Positions 7,310 through 15,416 of a stretch of 32,355 bases of DNA are shown here, in pieces (position 1 is the first letter of the stretch; the number at the start of each line of letters is the position of its first letter). The position numbers were made by a program, and so were the translations under genes. The notes under the pieces are model-generated. The model saw nothing but the letters and a program-made list of their open reading frames with translations, made no database searches and was not told the origin of the DNA. Source of the stretch: Acidobacteriota bacterium (lineage in GTDB: Bacteria > Acidobacteriota > UBA6911 > RPQK01 > DATIPO01); the NCBI GenBank assembly GCA_035471785.1, contig DATIPQ010000055.1, positions 1-32,355 of the forward strand, given 5' to 3'.

Positions 7310-8533
7310 ATGACTTCAGAATCGAACCCCAAGAGTCCCATTGGACTTCTTGCGACGACACTCCCTTTGCTGGCGCTGTTGGCAATCATCTGCGTTGACG
7401 CGGGCGGCCGCGCCATGGGCGTTGCTGCCCAGCCGCCTGCGCAGACCCTGCAGGGCGCCGCCAAGTCCGACATTCCCGTCGTCAATCCCGACGGATACAC
7501 GAGCGCCAGGACTTGCGGCCAGTGTCATCAGGACATCTACAACTCCTGGAAAAAGAGCCTGCACGCCTTCTCCCTCATGGACCCGGTCTTTGATACGGCC
7601 TTTATGCAGGCCGTTAAGGAAGGTGGAGAAGAGGCAAGGCGGCGCTGCCTGCATTGTCACGCCCCTCTGTCGATGATGAGCGGCGACTACCAACTGACGG
7701 AGGGTGTCACTCGTGAAGGCGTCAGTTGCGATTTCTGCCACACGGTCACCCAGGTCCACCTCGACGGTCGGGAAAAGCCCTACTCGGTCGATCTCGGAAT
7801 CGTGAAACGCGGGGTCATTAAGAAGGCTGCCTCTCCGGCTCACGAGGTCGCCTTCTCTGAGTTGCACGGCCAATCCGAGTTCTGCGGCGGCTGCCACAAT
7901 TACATCGCCGCCAGCGGCGCCCTCATCATGGGAACCTACAGCGAGTGGCGTCAGGGACCCTACGCGGCAGAAGGGGTCCAGTGTCAGAACTGCCACATGA
8001 CGCTGAGCGCCGGCAAGGTCGTCTTCGACCAGCCTCAAGAGAGCGCGGCTCAGATCCATCTTCACAGTCTCATTCACGACAGCAATCAACTGCGCAGCGC
8101 CCTTGAGGTGCACATCGTCAGGGCGGAGCGGCAGGGCGAGTGGCTGGATGTGCAAGTCGAAGTGAACAATGTCGGCTCCGGACACATGGTGCCCACCGGC
8201 ATGCCCACCCGCGAGGTTATGCTGGAAGTCAAGGCCGAGAGCGCCGGACTTTCGCGCGTTCAGAACCGCCGCTACCGAAAAGTGGTCGCCGACGAGCGGA
8301 ACCGTCCGCTGAAGAACGACTATGAGGTCATGCTCCGGGGTTCCAAGATCGTCAGCGACAACCGGCTAGCCCCGCGCCAACCTAGATTGGAACGCTTTCG
8401 ATTCCCCCTCTGGGGATCGAAGCCAGTTGAAGTCACGGCCTCCCTCTCCTATCAGTACTCGCCCATGTTGGTGAAGAAGGAAGTCATGAACGTCGAGCTG
8501 GGCCGTGCGCGCCACCGAGTGGCTGGCCGATGA
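7310..8533 (+). CDS. exported pentahaem cytochrome c, c554-like, with C-terminal beta domain
   Basis: A 407-residue protein with a hydrophobic N-terminal signal or anchor (about 11-30). Five CXXCH motifs occur: CGQCH 69-73, CLHCH 113-117, CDFCH 140-144, CGGCH 192-196 and CQNCH 225-229. The sequence YTSARTCGQCHQDIYNSW fits the cytochrome c554 family. Residues about 250-405 carry no haem motif and look beta-rich (LDVQVEVNNVGSGHMVPTG), a domain often appended to such cytochromes. ATG 7310 is chosen for AGGA 5 bases upstream and because the signal sequence follows; the longer in-frame start gives an arginine-rich, non-secretory N-terminus. It probably moves electrons between the membrane complex encoded next and a periplasmic partner. 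Substrate unknown. Confidence 0.82.
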   Translation: MTSESNPKSPIGLLATTLPLLALLAIICVDAGGRAMGVAAQPPAQTLQGAAKSDIPVVNPDGYTSARTCGQCHQDIYNSWKKSLHAFSLMDPVFDTAFMQAVKEGGEEARRRCLHCHAPLSMMSGDYQLTEGVTREGVSCDFCHTVTQVHLDGREKPYSVDLGIVKRGVIKKAASPAHEVAFSELHGQSEFCGGCHNYIAASGALIMGTYSEWRQGPYAAEGVQCQNCHMTLSAGKVVFDQPQESAAQIHLHSLIHDSNQLRSALEVHIVRAERQGEWLDVQVEVNNVGSGHMVPTGMPTREVMLEVKAESAGLSRVQNRRYRKVVADERNRPLKNDYEVMLRGSKIVSDNRLAPRQPRLERFRFPLWGSKPVEVTASLSYQYSPMLVKKEVMNVELGRARHRVAGR

Positions 8534-8564
8534 ACGGTACCGGAAAACAGCCGTGGGGAAGGCA

Positions 8565-9062
8565 ATGAGATTCGTGACGGTTGCGGGAGTGCTGCTCGCC
8601 ATTGTCGGCACGGGAGCTTGGCTCTCTCTGCTTCCAGCGCCGGTGGACCAGCCCATCGCCTTCAACCACCGGGTGCACGTGGAGGACTTGGGGGCCGATT
8701 GCACCGACTGCCACCTCTACGCCTCGACCGGCATCCGGGCCACCATTCCCAACGTTGAAACCTGCGCGGTGTGCCACTCGGAACCTCTGGGTGACTCGCC
8801 CGCCGAGTTGGAGCTGGCCCGCTACGTGGAGGCCGGGCAAACGATCTCTTGGGCCAAGGTCTACTGGGTTCCTCAAGACGTCTTGTTCTCCCACCGTCTT
8901 CACACGTCGGTGGCTGAGATCGAGTGTGAGACCTGCCACGGGGCGGTGGGAAAAAGAGATGAGCCCTTGGTTCGTTCGCTCCGGCCCCTGAGCATGGATT
9001 CCTGCATCGAATGCCATCAGGAAAGAGAGGTGCCGAATGACTGCATCGCCTGTCACCGATGA
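8565..9062 (+). CDS. membrane-anchored pentahaem cytochrome c subunit (QrcA/ActA-like position)
   Basis: A 165-residue protein with one N-terminal membrane helix (about 4-23) and five CXXCH motifs: CTDCH 46-50, CAVCH 67-71, CETCH 121-125, CIECH 147-151 and CIACH 160-164. Extra histidines (FNHRVHVE, FSHRLH) could be distal haem ligands, as in class III/c7 cytochromes. ATG 8565 follows GGGGAAGG; an earlier ATG at 8505 would overlap the preceding gene by 29 bases and bury the helix. Its 3' end overlaps the molybdopterin-like gene by 26 bases. In Qrc and alternative complex III, a small anchored multihaem cytochrome in this place passes electrons out of the complex; the same role is inferred here. 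Confidence 0.8.
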   Translation: MRFVTVAGVLLAIVGTGAWLSLLPAPVDQPIAFNHRVHVEDLGADCTDCHLYASTGIRATIPNVETCAVCHSEPLGDSPAELELARYVEAGQTISWAKVYWVPQDVLFSHRLHTSVAEIECETCHGAVGKRDEPLVRSLRPLSMDSCIECHQEREVPNDCIACHR

Positions 9063-11586
9063 TTTGCCGCGAGTACCCCGCTCCAACACCTCGGCACCCC
9101 AGGGAAGCAGTCGGGGGAATGGCGATGTGACTCTCAGCCGCCGGGAGTTGCTTTGCCTTCTCGGCATCGCCTCGGCAGCGGCTATGGGAGGCTGTTCGCG
9201 ACAGTGGACTCTGCCTGAGCGACTGGTAGAAATGGCCCTGCGTGGTCCGGGGTTGGTCAGCGAGGTTGAAAGTGTTTGTGGGCTCTGTCCCGGAGCTTGC
9301 GGGTTAACGGTCCGCTTAGTGGATGGCCTGCCGGTAGGGCTCAAAGGCAACCCCAACCATCCTCTCAATCGAGGCGGCTTGTGTCCGGTGGGGTTGGCCG
9401 GACTGGACATCCTCTATGCCCCCAACCGTCTCAGGCATCCTCTGCGCAAGCATGCGCAAGGCGAGTTTCGCCAAGTGGAATGGGAAGAGGCCTTGGGTGA
9501 GATATCCGAGAAGCTCAAGGGAATCGGAACGGCGGAAAACCGCGGATCGGCAGCAATGATCTGCGGCGAGCCCAGCAGTCTCTTTCAAGACTTGGCGGCC
9601 CAATTCATGGGCTGGCTGGGATCGCCTCACTTGGCCTGCACGGGGCAAGGCAACGTCCTGCCATTCACACTCACTCAAGGCCTGCGAGAAGTTCCCGCCT
9701 TTGATTGGTCGGGGGCCGACTTGGTGCTCTCGTTGGGCTTGGATCTGTTCGAAGACGGCCCGGCCCCGCTGCACGCGGCTTCGGCCCTGATCGGCGCCCG
9801 GCAAACGCAGGACCGAGCCAGGCTCCTCCATGCCGGAAGCCGTTGCTCGCTCAGCGCCTCCAAGGCCGATCAATTCGTGGCCATCCATCCCGGCACCCAC
9901 GGCGCCCTGGCGCTGGGCATCGCTCACGTGCTGGTGCGTGAGGGGCGCTACGACAGCCGATTCGTGACCGCCCACACCTATGGTTTCGAGGATGGGAGGC
10001 AAGACGGAGAAGAACGCCTGGGCTTCCGTCGGCTGCTTTTGGAGCGCTATTACCCCGACCGTGTGGCCCAAATTTGCGGCTGCCCCGCCGCAGCCATCGT
10101 GCGCCTGGCCCGGCGCTTCGCCCAAGCCTCCCGGCCCTTGGCTATCGCTGGAGGCGAAGCCGCAGAGGGCAGCAACGCTACCTGCAACATCATGGCCGCG
10201 CATTCCCTCAACGCTCTCATGGGCTCCTTCGACAAGGCCGGAGGTGTCCTGAACAAGCCATCGATTCCTCTCAGCCCGCTTCCACGGGTGGGCGGCTGCG
10301 ACGGTGAGCCCTCGCTGTTCGAGAGCGCTCAAGGCGGCGGATTGCTGGGCACCGATCCTCTGGAGGCGCTTTCTCAGGCCGTTTCGGATGGCTCGCCTCG
10401 CCTCGAGGTCCTCTTCGTGATCGGCGACGATCCGGTGGGCAGTCGTCCAGGCGGAAGCCGGGTCGTTCAAGCCCTGAGAGGGATTCCCACCGTGATCGCC
10501 TTGACGCCTTTCCTGGACGAGACCTGCGACGAGGCGGATTGGGTACTTCCCACGCCGGTTCCCCTTGAGCAGTGGGAGGACGCCACCACACCCCCGTTCA
10601 GCGCCCTCGCCGTCCTGGGGATTTCCCGCCCCGTAACCGGGCCTCTCCACTCCAGCCGCCATGCCGGAGACGTGCTGCTCGACTTGAGTTCCAGAGTCGC
10701 TCCGGAGGGAGCCAGCCTCCCCTGGGGGCACTACTCCGACTACCTCAAGGACCGTCTCGAAGGCCTGTCCGAGTCCGGCCAGGGCGCTCTCATCAGCGGG
10801 TCATTCGAAGAATCCTGGAGGCGCTTTCTGGAAGACCGCGGCTGGCGATTTCGACAACACCAGGGAATGGACGACTTCTGGTCCGGCATTCTCAAGCAGT
10901 CCGGTTGGTGGAGTCCGGCAAGACCCCAGGGCGAAGGGGGACAACTCTTCGACACGCCTTCAGGACGATACGAATTCTTCTCCCAGAAGCTTTACCGCGA
11001 GCTTCTGGATCGATGGGGCGGCCTGGCCTCTTCTGCCGACGCCCAGCAGGCCCTAGGCCGCGCCCGAGAGTCCCTTGGGCTCCAGGGGCAGGTGGACGAG
11101 CTTTGCCTGCCCCACCATGAGCCGCCCCACCTCGTAGGCCGGGGCGACTTAACGCTGGTTCCTTTCCGTCCCATCACCGCCCGGGGACGCTTGGGGACGG
11201 CCTCGGCCATGGTGATGGAGATGTTCGGTCACTCCGTCCTCTCAGGCTGGCAGCCTTGGGCCGAACTGAGCCCGGAGACGGCCCGGCGGCTTGATCTGGA
11301 GGAGGGAGACCTGATTGGGCTTCAAACCATCTCTGGTCAAATCGAGGCCGAGGTACGGATTCGACCGGGTGCTGCCTCGGAAGCCGTCCACCTGCCTCTC
11401 GGCTTAGGGCGGATCCAAGCCCCGGGAGCCGAGACGCTGAAGGCCAATCCTCTCAACATCGTGCTCGACTCGCGGGATCCGCTCAGCGGGGCACTCTCGC
11501 TCAGCTCAACCCGGGTCCAGGTGCGGCTGGTCAGGCGGCGGCCTCACGGCGGGCCGCCGCCGCATCTTTCGGGAGGAGAGGCATGA
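9037..11586 (+). CDS. Tat-exported molybdopterin-oxidoreductase-family subunit (QrcB/ActB-like)
   Basis: An 849-residue protein. A twin-arginine signal (SRRELL, Arg35-Arg36, then a hydrophobic stretch) shows export in folded form. The N-terminal [4Fe-4S] ligands are C81, C84, C88 and C116 (CGLCPGACGL ... GGLCPVG). The middle is the molybdopterin oxidoreductase fold and about 700-840 resembles the molydopterin dinucleotide-binding domain (LTLVPFRPI, DLEEGDLIGL). Around 194-210 (GSPHLACTGQGNVLPF), where active enzymes usually place a Cys, Ser or Sec Mo ligand, I see no obvious ligand, as reported for Mo-free subunits of Qrc-type complexes; alignment is needed. ATG 9037 has AGAGG 6 bases upstream, but GTG 9127 nearer the Tat motif is an alternative. 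The stop overlaps the next ATG by 4 bases (ATGA). Confidence 0.8.
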   Translation: MTASPVTDDLPRVPRSNTSAPQGSSRGNGDVTLSRRELLCLLGIASAAAMGGCSRQWTLPERLVEMALRGPGLVSEVESVCGLCPGACGLTVRLVDGLPVGLKGNPNHPLNRGGLCPVGLAGLDILYAPNRLRHPLRKHAQGEFRQVEWEEALGEISEKLKGIGTAENRGSAAMICGEPSSLFQDLAAQFMGWLGSPHLACTGQGNVLPFTLTQGLREVPAFDWSGADLVLSLGLDLFEDGPAPLHAASALIGARQTQDRARLLHAGSRCSLSASKADQFVAIHPGTHGALALGIAHVLVREGRYDSRFVTAHTYGFEDGRQDGEERLGFRRLLLERYYPDRVAQICGCPAAAIVRLARRFAQASRPLAIAGGEAAEGSNATCNIMAAHSLNALMGSFDKAGGVLNKPSIPLSPLPRVGGCDGEPSLFESAQGGGLLGTDPLEALSQAVSDGSPRLEVLFVIGDDPVGSRPGGSRVVQALRGIPTVIALTPFLDETCDEADWVLPTPVPLEQWEDATTPPFSALAVLGISRPVTGPLHSSRHAGDVLLDLSSRVAPEGASLPWGHYSDYLKDRLEGLSESGQGALISGSFEESWRRFLEDRGWRFRQHQGMDDFWSGILKQSGWWSPARPQGEGGQLFDTPSGRYEFFSQKLYRELLDRWGGLASSADAQQALGRARESLGLQGQVDELCLPHHEPPHLVGRGDLTLVPFRPITARGRLGTASAMVMEMFGHSVLSGWQPWAELSPETARRLDLEEGDLIGLQTISGQIEAEVRIRPGAASEAVHLPLGLGRIQAPGAETLKANPLNIVLDSRDPLSGALSLSSTRVQVRLVRRRPHGGPPPHLSGGEA

Positions 11587-12266
11587 GACGCTGGGGTATG
11601 GTCATCGATCTGGACCGCTGTACTGGCTGCGGGGCCTGCATGGCGGCCTGCCATCAGGAGAACAACCTGACGGCCGCCGGTCCTGAACAGACCCGCCGAG
11701 ACCGGGCCTTTCACTGGTTGAAGATGCTTCCGACGGAATCGCGCTTAGGAGACGAGGTCATGACCCGCTATCTTCCTCAGCCCTGTTTTCAGTGCGACAA
11801 TCCGCCCTGTGTGAGGGTCTGCCCCGTCCATGCCACCTACCTCAACCATGAGGGAATCGTAGGGCAGGTTTACGCGCGCTGCATCGGTTGCCGCTACTGC
11901 ATGGCGGCCTGCCCCTACAACGCCAAAGTCTTCAACTGGTTCGAGCCCGAGTGGCCGGGAGACATGAAGCGGAAAGCCAATCCCGATGTTTCGCTGCGTC
12001 CCAAGGGAGTCGTCGAGAAATGCACCTTTTGCCATCACCGCATCAACCGGGCCAAAGAGGAGGCGCGGGTCGAGGGCAGGGACGTGCGGGATGGGGACGT
12101 CATTCCGGCTTGCGCAGAGAACTGCCCGACCCAGGCTATCGCTTTCGGCGACTTGAACGACCCTCGCAGCCGCGTGAGCCAGTTGGTCAGCGGCCCCCGT
12201 GTCTTCCGCCTGCAGGAAGACTTGGGGACTGAACCCAAAGTCTTTTACCTGGCGGAGAAAGAATGA
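11583..12266 (+). CDS. four-cluster [4Fe-4S] ferredoxin-type subunit (NrfC/PsrB/QrcC-like)
   Basis: A 227-residue iron-sulfur protein with four cysteine groups: C13/C16/C19/C23, C68/C71/C76/C80, C100/C103/C106/C110, and C147/C150 with C177/C181. This is the normal cluster layout of the B subunit of complex-iron-sulfur-molybdoenzymes, which links the catalytic-type subunit to the NrfD membrane protein. There is no signal of its own, so it is probably exported with the Tat-bearing partner. It overlaps both neighbours by 4 bases (ATGA at each end), indicating tight translational coupling and fixed stoichiometry. Electron direction cannot be read from the sequence. Confidence 0.9.
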   Translation: MRRWGMVIDLDRCTGCGACMAACHQENNLTAAGPEQTRRDRAFHWLKMLPTESRLGDEVMTRYLPQPCFQCDNPPCVRVCPVHATYLNHEGIVGQVYARCIGCRYCMAACPYNAKVFNWFEPEWPGDMKRKANPDVSLRPKGVVEKCTFCHHRINRAKEEARVEGRDVRDGDVIPACAENCPTQAIAFGDLNDPRSRVSQLVSGPRVFRLQEDLGTEPKVFYLAEKE

Positions 12267-13648
12267 GACACCAAACGGATACCCTCGCCGAGCAAGACGA
12301 TCTGGACGCTCAACTGCTCCGTCCTATCGAGCACTCGGGGGTGGCGATGCGAGTGACCACCAGCGCGCTTCTCTTCGTGCTTCTTGCGGGATGGGTCATC
12401 TTCGGCCGCCAGATCCTCTACGGATTGGGAGTCACGGGGTTGAACCAGCCCGTTGTTTGGGGCTTTTATATCGTCAATTTCGTCTTCTTTATCGGCATCA
12501 GCCATGCGGGAACCCTCATCTCGGCCATCCTGCGCCTCTCCAAGGCCGAGTGGCGGAGGCCTATTACCCGTATGGCTGAGGTCATCACCGTAGTCGTCTT
12601 GGCCATCGGCGGCTTTCATCCCGTCCTCGACCTGGGGCGACCCGACCGCATGCTCAACATCTTCACGGCAGGCCGTCTGCAATCTCCTCTGCTCTGGGAC
12701 GTCAGCTCAATCTCGGCCTACTTCATGGCATCGACCGTCTACCTTTACATCCCCATGATCCCCGACATTGCCCTGCTGCGGGACCGGGGCACGCGTCCGC
12801 GCTGGCTCTACGCCTTCTTGGCCTGGGGATGGCAAAACACTCCCCGCCAGCGGGCAGTGCTCAACCGCGCCGTGAGTATCATGATGATCCTGGTGATCCC
12901 CATCGCGGTTTCTGTCCACACCGTCATCTCCTACATCTTTGCCATGACCTTGCAGCCCGGGTGGCACTCCACCATCTTCGGACCTTACTTCGTAGTGGGA
13001 GCGATTCTCTCGGGAATCGCCGCCTTGCTGGTGGTCATGATCGTGCTTCGGCGCATCTACAGACTGGAACGCTATCTCAAACTGGTCCATTTCGATCACC
13101 TATCCAAATTGCTGCTCGTTATGTCGTTGCTTTGGTTCTATTTCACCTTTTCGGAGTACCTGACGGCCTATTTCGGAAACGAGCCCAGTGAGCTGCGGGT
13201 GTTTTTCTATAAGTTTTCCGGGCCCTACGCCTTGTTCTTTTGGGCAATGGTGGCCTGCAATTTCGCAATTCCAGTCCTGATCCTGAGCTTTCGTCGCACA
13301 CGCACTATTCCCGGCATCTTGATCGCCTCGATCACAGTGGTCATAGGCATGTGGCTGGAGCGCCTCAATATCGTGGTGCCTTCGCTGGCCAACCCTCGCC
13401 TGGACTATCCGACCGGCTTCTACATCCCTGGTTTAGTGGAATGGGCCATGTTTATCGGCGGCATCGCAACCTTCATTTTGGGATTCGTCCTCTTCGCCCG
13501 CTTCTTCCCCGTCATTTCGATCTGGGAGCTCCGCGAAGGGCGAGAGTGCTCGGTCAAGGAAACCGTCGAAAGGCTGGAGCGCTACCTGCCCGACCCGGCT
13601 CCCGCTCCCGCTGCCCGGCCCCTGGTCGACAGGAGGCAAACCCCATGA
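12263..13648 (+). CDS. NrfD/PsrC-family polytopic membrane subunit (ActC/QrcD-like)
   Basis: A 461-residue protein with about ten hydrophobic helices spread through residues 30-440. The segment PVVWGFYIVNFVFFIGISHAG followed by TLISAILRL is characteristic of ActC/QrcD-type NrfD proteins, as is the later GRPDRMLNIF with LLWDV. These subunits bind the quinol near the membrane face and exchange electrons with the Fe-S partner; some take part in proton translocation. The start overlaps the Fe-S gene by ATGA, and the stop overlaps the next ATG by ATGA. The C-terminal tail (about 440-461) is proline-rich and soluble. The choice between Qrc-like and alternative-complex-III-like needs a tree. Confidence 0.9.
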   Translation: MRHQTDTLAEQDDLDAQLLRPIEHSGVAMRVTTSALLFVLLAGWVIFGRQILYGLGVTGLNQPVVWGFYIVNFVFFIGISHAGTLISAILRLSKAEWRRPITRMAEVITVVVLAIGGFHPVLDLGRPDRMLNIFTAGRLQSPLLWDVSSISAYFMASTVYLYIPMIPDIALLRDRGTRPRWLYAFLAWGWQNTPRQRAVLNRAVSIMMILVIPIAVSVHTVISYIFAMTLQPGWHSTIFGPYFVVGAILSGIAALLVVMIVLRRIYRLERYLKLVHFDHLSKLLLVMSLLWFYFTFSEYLTAYFGNEPSELRVFFYKFSGPYALFFWAMVACNFAIPVLILSFRRTRTIPGILIASITVVIGMWLERLNIVVPSLANPRLDYPTGFYIPGLVEWAMFIGGIATFILGFVLFARFFPVISIWELREGRECSVKETVERLERYLPDPAPAPAARPLVDRRQTP

Positions 13649-13911
13649 AACAGCACCCTCCCAGCCCTCGGTGGATACTAGCTCTGCAGTTGGCCTCGTT
13701 AGGCGGGATCTGGGTCTTCGTGCTGGGGATCAGCTACTGGATCGTGCATCTCATCGGCTTGGCGCGCCAATGGCACGACGTGCCCTCGGCCTCGATCGCA
13801 ATTTCCATCGTCGCCATTCCCGTTTTCTGGACCGGTGCCGGCGTCCTGACCTATGTCTTCTTCGGCCTGCGGCGCGGCCGCCGCAGGCATGAGGTGTCCG
13901 ATGAAGATTAA
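13645..13911 (+). CDS. small two-helix membrane protein of the complex
   Basis: An 88-residue protein with two predicted membrane helices (about 10-37 and 50-73), a basic loop after the second (LRRGRRRHE) and an acidic end. ATG 13645 has an ideal AGGAGG 8 bases upstream and overlaps the NrfD stop by 4 bases. The next gene starts inside its last codons (11-base overlap). I do not recognise a family. Its position between the NrfD protein and the tetrahaem cytochrome suggests an accessory or assembly subunit, for example an anchor for one of the cytochromes. Confidence 0.7.
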   Translation: MKQHPPSPRWILALQLASLGGIWVFVLGISYWIVHLIGLARQWHDVPSASIAISIVAIPVFWTGAGVLTYVFFGLRRGRRRHEVSDED

Positions 13912-15133
13912 AACTCCTATCGCCATTCTGTTGGCTGCTTTCGTTCTTACCCTGCCGACGACGGCGTTGGGATGGATGGCCTTTTCTGAGATCGACCTGC
14001 CAGACGACCCGCTGCGAGGCCGGGAGCTGTTTGAGAGCAAGTCCTGCATCCGGTGCCACGGACTGGCGGGAAGGGGCGCGAGCATCGGTCCCAGCCTGGG
14101 CCACGGGCGGTTTCAAGGGTCCTTCTTGGACTTGGGCGCTTCCCTCTGGAACCACGTGCCCGGTATGAGCGTGAGCTTCGAGCGCAACCGTCTGGCTTGG
14201 CCTCGACTCAACGAGAAGGAAACGACCGAGCTCTTCGCATTTCTTTACTTTATCGATTACCTGGGACGTCCTGGTCAGCCCGCTCGAGGACGCAAGGTCT
14301 TTCAAGAGCGCAAATGCTCCTCATGCCATGTCATCGGCGGCGGACGCCTCGGAAGCGCTCCCGACCTGCTGGAGCTTAAGCGCTTCGCCTCACCGCTATA
14401 CGTTGCTCAAGAGATCTGGAATCATGGCCCGGCCATGATTGAAAGCATGCGCCAACGCAACATCGCACCACCCGCCTTCGGGCCCGGCGATCTGGCTGAT
14501 CTGAGCGCCTTCATACGCCAGCAATCCGCTCCGGGGCCGCGTACGCCCCTTCTGTCCGCGCCCGGCAATCCCAATCGAGGCAGCGGCCGCTTCAACGATA
14601 TGGGCTGCGCGAAATGCCACGGGAGCGATGCCCGAGGCGGCGCCGGTCCAGATCTGAGCAGCCTCCCGCGGCGCTCTGCGGAATCCATCGCCGGCGCCAT
14701 GTTGAACCACCTCCTGGATATGCGCGAGGCCATGTCGGCGCGAGGCATTGAATGGCCCCTTTCCCAGGGATCGGACCTGGCCGACTTGACCGCCTTTCTT
14801 TACTTTCTCCCCTTCGCCGAACCTCCCGGAAACCCTCAACGCGGCGCTCAAGTCTTTTCCCGCCGCATGTGCGCCGATTGCCACCAACCCTCAGCCGCCG
14901 CTCAGGAGTTCGAAGCGAAAGGTCCGGCGGCTGTCGCACCCGACCTCAGCCAAAGCCCGGCCGCCGATTCCCCCGCCGCACTGGTCTCCGCCCTATGGAG
15001 TCACTCTCCCATCATGAGAGAAGCCATCCTGGGCCAAGGCCGCCCCTGGCCCGAACTCACTGGAAAGGACCTTCGCGACCTGCGGGCCTACTTGGCCGAA
15101 GCAAAAGGGGAAATGAACGCACGCAGCCGATGA
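13901..15133 (+). CDS. exported cytochrome c with four tandem mono-haem domains
   Basis: A 410-residue protein with a signal peptide (about 5-24). Four class I-like cytochrome domains follow one another, each with one CXXCH: CIRCH 49-53, CSSCH 139-143, CAKCH 236-240 and CADCH 324-328. Each domain repeats a pattern after its haem motif: (W/N)xH..xM, then an Arg/Gly-x-(x)WP block (LAWPRL, IEWPLS, RPWPEL) and DLxAFLYFL. The Met in the repeated HxPxM-like stretch is the likely distal ligand. ATG 13901 has GAGG just upstream and overlaps the preceding gene by 11 bases. It is the last gene of the unit and probably carries electrons from the complex along a chain of four haems. Known alternative complex III has only single-haem partners here, so this is unusual. 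Confidence 0.82.
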   Translation: MKIKTPIAILLAAFVLTLPTTALGWMAFSEIDLPDDPLRGRELFESKSCIRCHGLAGRGASIGPSLGHGRFQGSFLDLGASLWNHVPGMSVSFERNRLAWPRLNEKETTELFAFLYFIDYLGRPGQPARGRKVFQERKCSSCHVIGGGRLGSAPDLLELKRFASPLYVAQEIWNHGPAMIESMRQRNIAPPAFGPGDLADLSAFIRQQSAPGPRTPLLSAPGNPNRGSGRFNDMGCAKCHGSDARGGAGPDLSSLPRRSAESIAGAMLNHLLDMREAMSARGIEWPLSQGSDLADLTAFLYFLPFAEPPGNPQRGAQVFSRRMCADCHQPSAAAQEFEAKGPAAVAPDLSQSPAADSPAALVSALWSHSPIMREAILGQGRPWPELTGKDLRDLRAYLAEAKGEMNARSR

Positions 15134-15183
15134 AGGGAGTCCGGAATACTTGGAGTTTCTGGTGGCCCTAAAGGGCGACCCAG

Positions 15184-15359
15184 GGCTTTCAAGCCACCTT
15201 CTCCAAGTACGCCGGCCAGCGCTGCAGCGGCTTCCAGGTCCACATCCTCGACCGCCTCATCGGAAGCCCATCCGTCCGCCCCCTGCTCAAGTCCTGGAAT
15301 CCTGGAAATCCAGCCCCGCCGCCTTCGCCCAACGCCGCCGCGCCTTCCTGCTCTACTAG
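15184..15359 (+). pseudogene. namZ: decayed 3' fragment of a second namZ (DUF1343)
   Basis: Frame 15184 onward reads GFQATFSKYAGQRCSGFQVH then ILDRLIGSPSVRPLL, closely matching the namZ end at 1-443 in DNA and protein. Compared with that copy it lacks a stretch corresponding to 99 bases between two TCGACCGC copies (211-218 and 310-317 in the intact gene), an in-frame loss. It then changes frame at a tandem TCCTGGAA duplication (15292-15307). With one copy removed the frame continues to KSWKSSPAAFAQRRRAFLLY and TAG 15357-15359, matching the intact end RRRRAFLIY. There is no start region. The rest of the 15134-15416 gap shows nothing else I recognise. Confidence 0.75.
15292..15307 (+). repeat. 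8-base tandem duplication TCCTGGAA x2 inside the namZ remnant
   Basis: Two perfect adjacent copies (15292-15299 and 15300-15307). Eight bases shift the frame, and removing one copy restores reading into the conserved namZ C-terminus, so this looks like the frame-breaking lesion. Confidence 0.7.
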
Positions 15360-15416
15360 TTTGCATTTAAGCGGAACCATTTCTGTTGCTCATCCATCCA
15401 AAGATAGTTAGAAGCC

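Noticed and set aside
9316-10731. Long - strand frame opposite the molybdopterin-like gene
   Set aside because: Antisense to a gene with Tat signal and [4Fe-4S] cysteines; no motifs in the antisense product.
8565-15133. Calling the operon a full alternative complex III
   Set aside because: No ActD-, ActE- or ActF-like genes or oxidase genes are present, and the last cytochrome has four haem domains; only a family-level relation is supported.
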